From: Gracilaria vermiculophylla
Taxonomy: Eukaryota; Rhodophyta; Florideophyceae; Gracilariales; Gracilariaceae
Direction: 5' to 3'
Assembly: GCA_019155205.2 (NCBI GenBank)
Contig: JAHNZQ020003150.1
Location: 2,479,506-2,495,200, forward strand
DNA: 15,695 nucleotides
The translations under genes and the position numbers were made by a program. The notes beneath the pieces were generated by a model. That model worked only from the letters and a program-made list of their open reading frames with translations, did not search any database and was not told the origin of the DNA. Within the stretch, counting starts at the first letter, position 1, and each line of letters begins with the position of its first letter. Below, one piece after another: positions 7,331 to 15,529 of the stretch.

Positions 7331-8874
7331 TGTTGACATCTCCCGTGCGAAGGGCTCATTCTTATGAGGGACAAGCGCTCCGCATTTTATCTATCAGGTA
7401 CGAAGCGCATCTTCAGTGTTTGGTTCAAAAGGCTCATTTTGGAGTGAAGAACATACTTCAGTAGCGTTCAGGACTCCTACTTGAAGAGGCCGCATACGAT
7501 GTCGCGATTACTCTATGGGACACAGCCAACTTTCTCATTGTTTCATATTAAACTTTAACATTACACTAAATTCGCACGACCTTGTGTAATGCGTTTTGCA
7601 CGCAAGCCCAGGCCACCAAGCGATGAACATGTGGCAAAGCTCCAGGGCCTGAGGTAGTTGAGGTAACGCGCTTGTCGCACTGCGCGACAACCCCAGCCGA
7701 ACTGAAATATAGAGAAAACACAAGCTTCATCAAGCGAGTGCAATGCATCTTTAGTGATGCCAAGTAGCAGGGATGACGTGCGCATGGGTCCTTAGGAATC
7801 GAAACCCCCTCTAAATAGCTCTCGCTGTCACACACAACATCAGGGCAGAGTGGTGTAAGACACTTATCGTGGTATGAAGGATACCTCAACACGATACATG
7901 ATGCATTTTATTATTGTGGAGGGACAACTGCGTTCAAGTCGGACGTGAAAGCTGCGCGTAACACTGCGGAGCGAAAGATGCCGTACCAAGAGATTCTGTA
8001 TTCATAGGAGCACAGCAGGCTCCATGTCTTTAACAGTCGATAATGTGCTGCGATCACTATTCTAGCTTAAACTGAAAAAAAGTAATTCGATTCAATACTC
8101 GAAGACAATGTAGCTTGAAGACTGTCTTCGAGACAGAATTCGACGGTAGTGTGGTTTACAGGCTCTCTTCGTGGTTCTGTGTGTCCGAATAACTCTGTTT
8201 GTGTTACACGGCGTCGTTACGAGCTAACAATGCACTGTCGAAAGATGTTAGGCTAAGGTTCATTTTTCAGGTCAGTGCATAAGTTAGCCGAGCTGCGTTG
8301 CAATCCGTGCCAATGTAGATACCAGTTTTGACTAGCTAAAACTGATTGAAATCGAGCACGTAACAGACTTTCTGAGCCAAACGATGAGAGACCATAACGA
8401 AATTTAGACTTCATTTACGCGGACACGAAAGACGCGAAACCCGCTTGTAGCCAGTACAATATTGACATGATGCAAACCGTAGTTTCCGCGTTTTGTTTGC
8501 GGCTGCGGCCCTTTAGTTTCCGCAGTCATGTTGATGACCTCCAAACTCCTCAGCATAAAACTTTCAGTTGCAAACTCTGGTATCAATCAACTTTCTTTTC
8601 TGGACGATGGACAAAACCGTTGCTCAAACAGTGAGCTCAACTGCCTATGAAAATAGAAAAAGTGCACAGAGCTAGTTTTGCTTCTTTTTGGAATTGTTGC
8701 GAGTGCTTTCGAATACATTTGCTTCCCAAGAGCTGAAAAGAAGGAGTGGTGCTTTTCGACAGAATGAGTTTTCCACGTTCTGGAAGCAACGGCCTGCGTA
8801 CTGTTGGACGAGGAATAGATGTGTTGCTTGAAATCTGTGCTTAATATTTATTTTAAAAAAAAACCTAAAACTAA
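7331..8874. other. Intergenic, no gene seen
   Basis: Several minus-strand frames at 7535-7892 are open together, but they start at GTG or TTG, overlap one another and resemble nothing known. The composition is mixed, with no clear repeats apart from the hairpin at 8098-8132. Confidence 0.5.
8098..8132. repeat. Hairpin with 10-bp perfect arms
   Basis: CTCGAAGACA (8098-8107) and TGTCTTCGAG (8123-8132) are perfect reverse complements around a 15-nt spacer. The arms could form a cruciform or RNA hairpin. The spacer repeats part of the arm (CTTGAAGAC), suggesting local duplication. No gene is attached to it. Confidence 0.5.
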
Positions 8875-8997
8875 ATGGAAATATTTTCAAACAGAGTTAA
8901 CGATTTGCAGAATAATAAAGTCATAGAACGAGATTTAGAGTCTGATTCTGAAACTGAGCTCGCATCATCGCGGCCCAGAAGCTCCAGCAGTCTTTGA
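8875..8997 (+). CDS. Possible 40-codon ORF with acidic-serine tail
   Basis: The ORF runs from ATG 8875 to TGA 8995-8997. The middle reads VIERDLESDSETELASS and ends in an Arg/Ser-rich tail (RPRSSSSL). This polar, low-complexity makeup looks like the disordered end of a larger protein rather than a whole one. It is not recognised, and with 40 codons chance is a serious alternative. A second short ORF follows at 9077. Confidence 0.15.
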   Translation: MEIFSNRVNDLQNNKVIERDLESDSETELASSRPRSSSSL

Positions 8998-9076
8998 CGG
9001 AGGTCTTAGCCCCTCTGCAGAGAGCACAAGATGTGCCGCCAGAATAAAATATATGCAAATCTGTAGTTTTGGGACC

Positions 9077-9214
9077 ATGTCAGACAAAGTTTCTACGATA
9101 TTTGAGGATCTTCAGATTCAAACCTTTAAAATCTTCATGGCCAACTTTGATGGATTCGAGATTTCGATTTACTCTGAGGAGTTCTGCTTGTCACTTAATG
9201 TCCCGACACAATGA
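9077..9214 (+). CDS. Possible 45-codon ORF, unrecognised
   Basis: The ORF runs from ATG 9077 (good context, ACC before the ATG) to TGA 9212-9214. It encodes a mixed acidic-hydrophobic peptide (MSDKVSTIFEDLQ, FMANFDGFEISIY). A longer 96-codon frame overlaps it (9069-9359) but begins at a non-ATG codon and looks less protein-like. There is no family resemblance. The two small ORFs may be remnants of one gene, but no splice signals link them convincingly. Confidence 0.15.
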   Translation: MSDKVSTIFEDLQIQTFKIFMANFDGFEISIYSEEFCLSLNVPTQ

Positions 9215-10909
9215 TCAGGGGTTTGACCATCTCAGAACAAAAAGTGAGAAGGTTTACCAAAACACTTCAAACTTTGTTCGTTTCCTTCAATTTATAACAT
9301 TTAAAGTACTTTCAGATCCCCAAATCGTCAAACTTTTCTTCCAGCTATTATTAATGTGATTTTCGATGTTTCATATATAAATTACGGTATAATACTCTCA
9401 TGTTCCTCTCAATATTGAACTTCTCAGTGATCGTATATTGCTGAAAACAGGCTTCTTAAAAAAGGAAGTTGTCAATTTCCAATCTAATTCTACAAAATGA
9501 TGTAAACCAGAAATCAACTACTATGAATGTTAGGCAGAAAAAAAGAAAAAACACCAATATCAATTAAACAAAGACATGTTGTGTGCAAAAATAAAATATA
9601 TCTCTATATATCTCTTATAAACCATGGTACACTGTCAAGTTAGATTAAATTCACAATTATTCAATCTTTGAATGTTAAAGCGCTTTGAAATATTTTTTTT
9701 ATAAATGGAGCAAAACAACAAAACTATCTGAGTACACAAGACTTAATTCACTGCCTGCAGAGCAGGTTTTTAAAATGAAACATTTTCTTATTTCGAGTAT
9801 ACATGCTAGTTATACTAAAAGGTGAATTTACTCCATAATGTTTCGTGATTATGAAAGCAGTAAATATTATTTTTGCTTCCATTAATAAACTTCAACCTAC
9901 ATATAATAAATTGGCTCTGTATCGTTTAAAAACACCTTTCTCTGGAATAAATATAACTATTATCGGGTTTTATATGCAGAATATGAATCAAAAACGAAAT
10001 GAAATCATGCTGCACAATTTAAGAGAAAAGATTATTATTTATAATTAAACAAAACACTTCAAGATTAATCTACTTCGTAATAAATATTTGCCATGCATTA
10101 TAAAAATACTTTTATTACTTTTCTCTCGTCGTTTTAGTAACTTACAATTATGGTACGTATTTATATAATACCGCCTGTTCCAAAAGGTTATCAATGAATC
10201 CATATAACGTGAAAAATGTTTAAAAAGTAAAAACATGGACATTTTGTTACTTTAAAAAATATTGCAAAGCTTTAAAATCAATTGAAATTCTTTATTGTTT
10301 TTGAGATTCTGGTGAACCAGAAGAATTTAATGCTTTAAAAATTTGTTTAATTTTCATTCTAAATCAAACATTTAAGAACCAGATTTGTACAGAATCGTCA
10401 ATTTGGTTTTTTACGACTGCTGAACTTGTGTTTTATAAATGTGTGATTCCTTCAGAAATGGAAATCATTTCCAATTTATTTGTTTTTGGTTTGAATATTG
10501 ACAGTAATTATATTAAAATTCATATTAGTTTTGCTATGTTTTGTTAATGCAAATGAAGAAAAGTTTAATTCAAATGTTATTCATATGTTATAAATTAATT
10601 TGCAAATGGCCTTTTTGACGATCTTTGTGGTTATGTATACATGTACATTGGATTTAGAACGAAATATTTTCTTTGCTTTAACTGGCATATAATATAAATC
10701 GTAATGTTCTTTGGAAGATATTTATTATATTTGAGTTTTAATCGGGAACGCCGGCATTTGGGTTTGGAACGGGTGAAGTTTTTTCATTTTTGCTCGTAAT
10801 TAATGTAATGAGAGAGGTTCATGGTTTTCTAAAATTTATTCCGTTCGTGAGATATAAACGGTTTCATACTTCAGGCTTGCTTCAGATTTTTATGATCTGA
10901 TTTCTGAAC
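9215..10909. other. A+T-rich gene-free tract
   Basis: From about 9361 to 10860 the sequence is strongly A+T-rich: rows counted by hand have 14-18 G+C per 60 bases, against 32 per 60 in a row of the transporter gene. No frame resembles a known protein. There are scattered small palindromes, for example TGGAAATCATTTCCA near 10460, and a tandem 10-mer ATATATCTCT at 9596-9615. Its composition matches the copia relic, so old transposon sequence is one explanation, but I could not identify any element motif. Confidence 0.6.
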
Positions 10910-11272
10910 CTAAACAGTAAGACTAGTGCGGAAAAAATGGAGGAGATTGTGATAGGCGGGAAATGAACGGTTTTCTAACTGGCGATAATCTTGGTGTTTA
11001 GAGAGACCATGTAGATTATATGCGTAATATGTCATAAACATTAATGATTGCACGGAAATTGACAAAGCATCCAATAATTTTAGCATCAGGAAAGGAATCG
11101 TCGCTAAGTTGCTGTTTGAGAATTTTTCTTGTTTAACACATGCATGCTTTTCATCAATATTGTTGCTGAATTTGTCCTTCATGAAAAGGTATCCTGCTTT
11201 GAGACAAAGTGAGCGTGTATAAAGTCCAAGCTGTCCCAAATGTGTGATTAAATTCAAAGCGTTTGAGATCAT
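10910..11272 (-). CDS. Unrecognised 120-codon ORF
   Basis: The ORF is open from ATG (11270-11272) to TAG (10910-10912), 120 codons in a moderately A+T-rich region, which is longer than its surroundings lead one to expect. The middle (about residues 56-88) is hydrophobic, with IPFLMLKLLDALSI and LMFMTYYAYNL, and could be one membrane segment. The ends are polar, with scattered Lys/His. It matches no family I know. It sits just outside the left inverted repeat of the putative DNA transposon and lacks an obvious promoter or polyadenylation signal. It could be a small species-specific gene, a pseudogene fragment or chance. Confidence 0.25.
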   Translation of the reverse strand: MISNALNLITHLGQLGLYTRSLCLKAGYLFMKDKFSNNIDEKHACVKQEKFSNSNLATIPFLMLKLLDALSISVQSLMFMTYYAYNLHGLSKHQDYRQLENRSFPAYHNLLHFFRTSLTV

Positions 11273-11325
11273 ATAATGAAGTTTGTGGAGGCTTTTTCCG
11301 TTTCCTCATTGAGTTTTTGCAATTT

Positions 11326-11376
11326 AGGGGCCTTTCTTAACAAGATAGATCGTAGATCGACCGCCGATCGATCGCC
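11326..11376 (+). repeat. Left terminal inverted repeat with tandem subrepeats
   Basis: The arm contains two nested tandem repeats: TAGATCG twice (11346-11352, 11353-11359), and GATCGACCGCC followed by GATCGATCGCC (11355-11365, 11366-11376). Such iterations near transposon ends often are transposase-binding sites. At all four A/G differences with the other arm this arm has A, as expected if it suffered cytosine deamination on the opposite strand. Confidence 0.6.
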
Positions 11377-11503
11377 GACGGGAGATAAAATCGAAAATAT
11401 CAAACACTACCAGATTAAATTACATTCTGTAAGACATTAAAAATTGAACCAATTAGAAGTAAAGGTCCATTTTCTTTTTCTTTAATTGCGAGGAAATTGT
11501 CCA

Positions 11504-11677
11504 ATGTGCAGCTTTTTGGCTTGTGGCAGCAGATATCTGCCGTCTACTTACTTTAAGTCACCCAGTTACAAGCACATCGCAGACAGCATGACACGGAAAT
11601 GCAAAAAAGGTGAACTTCCGAGTGACCTCTTTGAAGCATCAACGGTGCATAACGGACCTAATAATACGGCTGAGTAA
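11504..11677 (+). CDS. Small cysteine-containing ORF inside the inverted-repeat element
   Basis: This 57-codon ORF runs from ATG 11504 to TAA 11675-11677. It is polar with three Cys (positions 2, 7 and 33) and a basic MTRKCKKGE stretch. No family is recognised. It is the only ATG-started frame of note inside the putative transposon, and is far too short to be a transposase. It is most likely incidental. Confidence 0.12.
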   Translation: MCSFLACGSRYLPSTYFKSPSYKHIADSMTRKCKKGELPSDLFEASTVHNGPNNTAE

Positions 11678-12156
11678 TTATATTTAAAAAATGGATAGCA
11701 GTACGTCGTTGAACAGGTGTGTACGTTAGTACTCAAAGATTTTATTGCTCTAAATGTAATGGAATGTTCAGGTACAATTCTGAAAGCAAAAATGAACGCA
11801 AAACCAATAGCAACAATAAATCCATCAATCTCCAAACGAAAGAACTGAATACAAAACCGTAGAAAGAGTACGCAGAGTTAGAATTCAGTAGTCACGTATG
11901 ATATCGTCGGATAGGTTACAGGGCTGTGTCTGAAAAAGGTGTGCCGCTGCAGTATGTCATGTTTTTGTTGGTTGTTTTTTGCATTTAATATTGCGAAGTT
12001 GCTTTTTCTACAAGCATAAATTTGAGAGGAAATGGTAATGTGAAAAATGTCGCATAACTCTACAGAAGAGTGTTTCACCATATGTTTAAAAAAAGATATT
12101 GAAATCTTAGTGAAATCAAAATTTCATGCCAACCAATCACATGCTCATAAAAGCGC

Positions 12157-12202
12157 ATCGACGGTCGATCTGCGGTTGATCTACCCTGCCAAGAAATGCC
12201 CT
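12157..12202 (-). repeat. Right terminal inverted repeat
   Basis: This is the reverse-complement partner of 11326-11368. It has a 4-bp AACC insertion relative to the left arm between TAGATC and the AGATCGACCG block. Read forward it contains GGTCGATCT and GGTTGATCT, a degenerate version of the tandem units seen on the left. Confidence 0.6.
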
Positions 12203-12796
12203 CAGTGGCGTACGTGTTGAATCGCAGAATGTGGAGACGTTAGGGTTGGGCACCGTTTTCTGCCTCCACAACGTTCGTACTTTTAGCGATTTGTCTGCTT
12301 ACTTTTGGCAGATATCCCCAAATCTAAGAGACTGTTGTCCAAAAATGGAGGAGCTTTGCTAAAATGTATTGCGAGAGCTGGGTCGGAAACAACTTATATT
12401 GGGGAAGTTCGGTGGACAAGCCGTGGCAGCAGTGAAGCTCTTTTCGTGTTTCCGAGGGTATGTGCAAGGAATGTTCGGATCCCAAGTTAAATCATTGAAT
12501 AAAAGTGGTGGCATTGCGTTACTTCGTTTCGTATCAATAGATGCCCCAATCATCAGAGAACATGTGTTGGGCATTCGCCTGATTCTTCCGGTTACGGAAC
12601 TCGCGGGCTTGCCCCCATCCAAATAGGCAGATAATAGTCGTCATCTGCATGGGTCTTTCTTCCCGAGTTTCCACAGAAGTTGTTCGAATACAGCGCGCGA
12701 TATTTTTCTCTCACCAGCGAATGACGTTCAGTTCAACGGCAAGAAGAACAGCCCGGCAGAGGTGGGCACCACTTCAGATACAATCTGATTCAAGCC
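12203..12796. other. Intergenic, upstream of the transporter
   Basis: Overlapping open frames exist on both strands at 12359-12626 (about 85 codons each), but both depend on TTG starts and neither resembles a known protein. The last 150 bp should contain the promoter and 5' leader of the transporter; I see no clear TATA box. Confidence 0.45.
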
Positions 12797-14818
12797 ATGT
12801 CCTTCCTCGCGAGCCATAATTGCCGCGCCCGCCTGTCCAACCTTCAATTAGAACCCGGCTCCCATGGCCAACTTTACTTTTTCGACTACCACAATCATCT
12901 CTTCAGTACTCGCACTATGGCCCATGAACGAGGATTCTGGTCTTCGCGCGTCGCGTTTATTGTTGCCTCTGTGGGTGCCGCCATAGGTTTTGGCAACGTC
13001 TGGCGCTTTCCCAACCTCGCGTACAAGTTCGGTGGCGGCGCCTTTTTCGTCCCATATCTGCTGGCACTTTTCATTATCGGTATCCCAGTGCTCATTCTCG
13101 AGGTTGCCGTGGGCCAATTCTATCAGACTGGAGATGCCGGCGCCTTCGGCAAGGTGCATCCACGCTTCCGCGGAGTGGGGCTTGCATCCATTCTGGCTGC
13201 GTTCGTAGTGACTACTTATTACTGCGTCCTCCTTGCGTGGACGTTACGCATGTTTGTGTACAGCTGTCAAGGATCGGACGGTCGATGGAGGGGTCGCACT
13301 GGAACAGATGCATTTGAATGGTTTAAAGGCGTAGTTACCGGTTTAGAGTCGGTGGGCAAAAACTTCGCACCAACTCGTCTTGTGGGGCCCAACGTCGGTG
13401 CACTAGCTGTGACATGGGTATTCATTTTTCTATGTCTCGCATTTGGTGTCAAGTGGACAGGTCGAATAGCTTTCATTACCGTGGGACTTCCCATCGCTAT
13501 CTTGGTTGTGTTGCTGGTTCGCGCGCTCACACTTGAGGGGAGCGGAGATGGCGTCAAAGCATATATCGGCAAGTGGGACTTTTCAGTGCTGTCAAATGAA
13601 CCTGAGGTATGGTCGGAAGCTGTTTCTCAAGTCTTCTTTTCATTATCAGTAACGTTTGGCATCATGACAGCGTATGCATCTTATAATCAACGAAATTCTC
13701 CCGTTTTTTCCAACTGTATCATCATTGCCATATCCAACTCTACATACTCCATCATCGCTGGCTTTGCAGTGTTTGGAACCGTAGGATACATTGCAAACAT
13801 AGAACAGAAAAAAATTGATCAGCTGGAAAACATTGCCGGGCCGGGTTTGATCTTTGGAGCGTTTCCTGTAGCGCTTTCAACGCTTCCAGGTCATGGACAC
13901 TGGGAAAGACTGTTTTTCGTCGCTTTGTTTCTTCTTGGCATCGACTCAGCGTTTGCGCTAGCTGAAGGAGTAACCACGGTTTTCCGTGACTCAGCTCTCC
14001 TTCGAAAATATCATCATGCGTACATAACGGCAGGAGTTTGTCTTGTAGGGTTCTTAGGTGGACTGTTGTTCTGCACGGATTCTGGTTTGCTTTTCCTCGA
14101 TGTTGCCGACTTTTACGTCAATTTCTTGATGATCTTGGTGGGTTTCATGGAATGTTTTGCAATCGGATGGATATATGGCATCCAGTCACAGATCAAACTG
14201 CTCGGATGGAAGCCTGTTGTGATGTACATGGCAGCAACATTTGGATCACTGAGCTTGGCATGTGGCTTTTGGTTTGGCGCTAATGAACGACAGATCATGA
14301 AAGGATTTTTGTCGTTGGCAGTCAGCTATTTCCTTCTTATGATATGTGTACTCTATCTATGCTACCGCGTGAAAACGAGCAGTACCAAGCAGTTATCTTG
14401 GCGCGTAGTTCTGATCGAGCTTCTCTTCGGAAATGTGCTGCAGCTTCGAAGGGATTTCGTGAACATTGTGCGTTACATTCCGCTGCTGTGGTTTGTCATG
14501 ATTCGACACATTCTGCCACAAGTACTGTTGGTACTGTTTGCAAACTTAGCCTCGGCAGACGACAAGATTGGCGACAAAATTAGACGAAGGTTTGCAAACT
14601 ACAACGGTCTGCCCGCTGGATATCAGGCACTAGGGCTTACAGTGGTTCTCTCTGCATGTGTTGTAATCATCATTGGCGCTTTGCTGCCTGAACTTTATTC
14701 CTGTTTTGATATGTCCGGGGTGATACAAGAAGAGGCATTGAATGATGTGGTCAATAATATGTCTAACGACGAAAAAGTACAGCAAGAAGAAGAGTGCAAA
14801 GTTTCACAGGAAGTATGA
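12797..14818 (+). CDS. Sodium:neurotransmitter symporter family (SNF/SLC6) transporter
   Basis: This intact intronless 673-residue membrane protein is of the LeuT fold and would import a small amino-acid-like substrate with Na+ (and probably Cl-). TM1 reads GAAIGFGNVWRFPN with Asn67 and Arg70. TM2 has GGGAFFVPY and GIPVLILEVAVGQ. TM6 reads SQVFFSLSVTFG and TM8 reads LGIDSAFALAE. Residues that bind Cl- in SERT are all matched (Tyr87, Gln278, Ser282, Asn314, Ser318), as is the Na2 pair Asp383-Ser384. Position 64 is Gly where monoamine carriers have Asp, which favours an amino-acid substrate. After TM10 there are two hydrophobic segments (473-495, 502-523) before a TM11-like LWFVMIRHILPQVLLVLF and a TM12-like segment (611-632), so about 14 in all. 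The tail is acidic. The ATG at 12797 has G at -3; Met41 (12917) has a stronger context and is close to TM1, so a shorter 633-residue form is possible. Confidence 0.95.
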   Translation: MSFLASHNCRARLSNLQLEPGSHGQLYFFDYHNHLFSTRTMAHERGFWSSRVAFIVASVGAAIGFGNVWRFPNLAYKFGGGAFFVPYLLALFIIGIPVLILEVAVGQFYQTGDAGAFGKVHPRFRGVGLASILAAFVVTTYYCVLLAWTLRMFVYSCQGSDGRWRGRTGTDAFEWFKGVVTGLESVGKNFAPTRLVGPNVGALAVTWVFIFLCLAFGVKWTGRIAFITVGLPIAILVVLLVRALTLEGSGDGVKAYIGKWDFSVLSNEPEVWSEAVSQVFFSLSVTFGIMTAYASYNQRNSPVFSNCIIIAISNSTYSIIAGFAVFGTVGYIANIEQKKIDQLENIAGPGLIFGAFPVALSTLPGHGHWERLFFVALFLLGIDSAFALAEGVTTVFRDSALLRKYHHAYITAGVCLVGFLGGLLFCTDSGLLFLDVADFYVNFLMILVGFMECFAIGWIYGIQSQIKLLGWKPVVMYMAATFGSLSLACGFWFGANERQIMKGFLSLAVSYFLLMICVLYLCYRVKTSSTKQLSWRVVLIELLFGNVLQLRRDFVNIVRYIPLLWFVMIRHILPQVLLVLFANLASADDKIGDKIRRRFANYNGLPAGYQALGLTVVLSACVVIIIGALLPELYSCFDMSGVIQEEALNDVVNNMSNDEKVQQEEECKVSQEV

Positions 14819-15370
14819 GTATGGTTATGACACTGACTTTTCGTCTTATTGTGGAGTAATTTTTTTCAATTGTTTCGCTGCAAAAGAGGATATTTGCGAT
14901 AGTTATCGACCCATTCAGGGAGACGCGGGAAATATCAATATCTGAAACGTTTGTTGCCTTTTGGAAAAACCAGGAAAATACCAAAAACAAGCAACACAAC
15001 AGAACGTTTTCCATGTTGCACAATGCCGTGTTCTATCAAAGAAAACAGTCTACAATTCTCGTAGAAACATCGCCAACCGCATATCACTAAAACGATTCTC
15101 TCAATCATTGTGTCAAAATGTTTGCTTCATGAAATAGAGGTTATTTACTGTCAACAGCATACTTTTGTGCTCTTCATTCACAAAACACTAAAAATGTTTT
15201 GCGATTGCGATAGATTTGCAATTTAGATGAGTTAAACTCAATATTATTATCCAGTAAAGTACTTTTTTCCCCCAAAAGTTTTGTTTCAAATCAGGTGGCA
15301 ACAGCCTAAATTTGATCAACCATCAGCCATGAAGCACCCAATATTAGAACCGAGCCGATGGCGGGGGTTG
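14819..15370. other. Intergenic, downstream of the transporter
   Basis: This is A+T-leaning sequence without a convincing ORF. No AATAAA follows the transporter stop within it, so the polyadenylation signal is either variant or not recognisable. Confidence 0.45.
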
Positions 15371-15401
15371 AACATCTACATCGAGGAGGGTCGCTTGCTG
15401 C

Positions 15402-15424
15402 TGCGCGCGTGCGCGTGTGTGCGC
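15402..15424. repeat. Alternating purine-pyrimidine (CG/TG) tract
   Basis: Twenty-three consecutive bases alternate pyrimidine and purine, mostly as CG and TG steps. Such tracts favour left-handed Z-DNA under supercoiling. It sits at the start of the G+C-rich right edge. Confidence 0.6.
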
Positions 15425-15529
15425 TCCGAGAGCCAACGGTCGCGCTTTGACGACCAGCAGCTGCTTGCGCGCCGCAAACGTTGCCACAAGCCACTTCGCA
15501 CCCACAACCGCCCACCATAGTCAAACACT

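Larger units (their letters stand above)
11326..12202. mobile_element. Putative non-autonomous DNA transposon with imperfect terminal inverted repeats
   Basis: The left end (11326-11368) and the reverse complement of the right end (12157-12202) align over 42 columns with 35 identities, seven substitutions (six of them transitions) and two small gaps (1 and 4 bp). Shared blocks include TTTCTT, TAGATC, AGATCGACCG and CGAT. Outside the repeats, the left flank TTA before GGGGCC and the right flank TCA after GCCC could be a mutated 3-bp duplication, as PIF/Harbinger elements make (TTA/TAA). A TIR starting AGGGG would also recall hAT, but no 8-bp duplication is visible. The 877-bp body encodes no transposase. 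It is therefore probably a MITE-like, old, non-autonomous copy; the superfamily is unsure. Confidence 0.65.

Noticed and set aside
7535..7892. Three overlapping minus-strand open frames
   Set aside because: They overlap one another in different frames; the longest starts at GTG and none has protein-like features.
9754..9770. CCTGC-AGA-GCAGG hairpin followed by a T run, like a bacterial terminator
   Set aside because: The stem is only 5 bp, the context is eukaryotic and no gene ends there.
12359..12626. Overlapping 85-87 codon open frames on both strands
   Set aside because: Both start at TTG, lack recognisable motifs, and open frames on both strands at once suggest chance.
12680..12695. GTTCGAATAC, similar to a tRNA T-arm/B box
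   Set aside because: No matching A box, acceptor stem or anticodon arm can be drawn around it. A similar string near 199 lies within the gypsy relic.
12848..13572. Minus-strand open frames of about 100 codons opposite the transporter
   Set aside because: They are antisense shadows of a gene with clear family motifs in its own frame.
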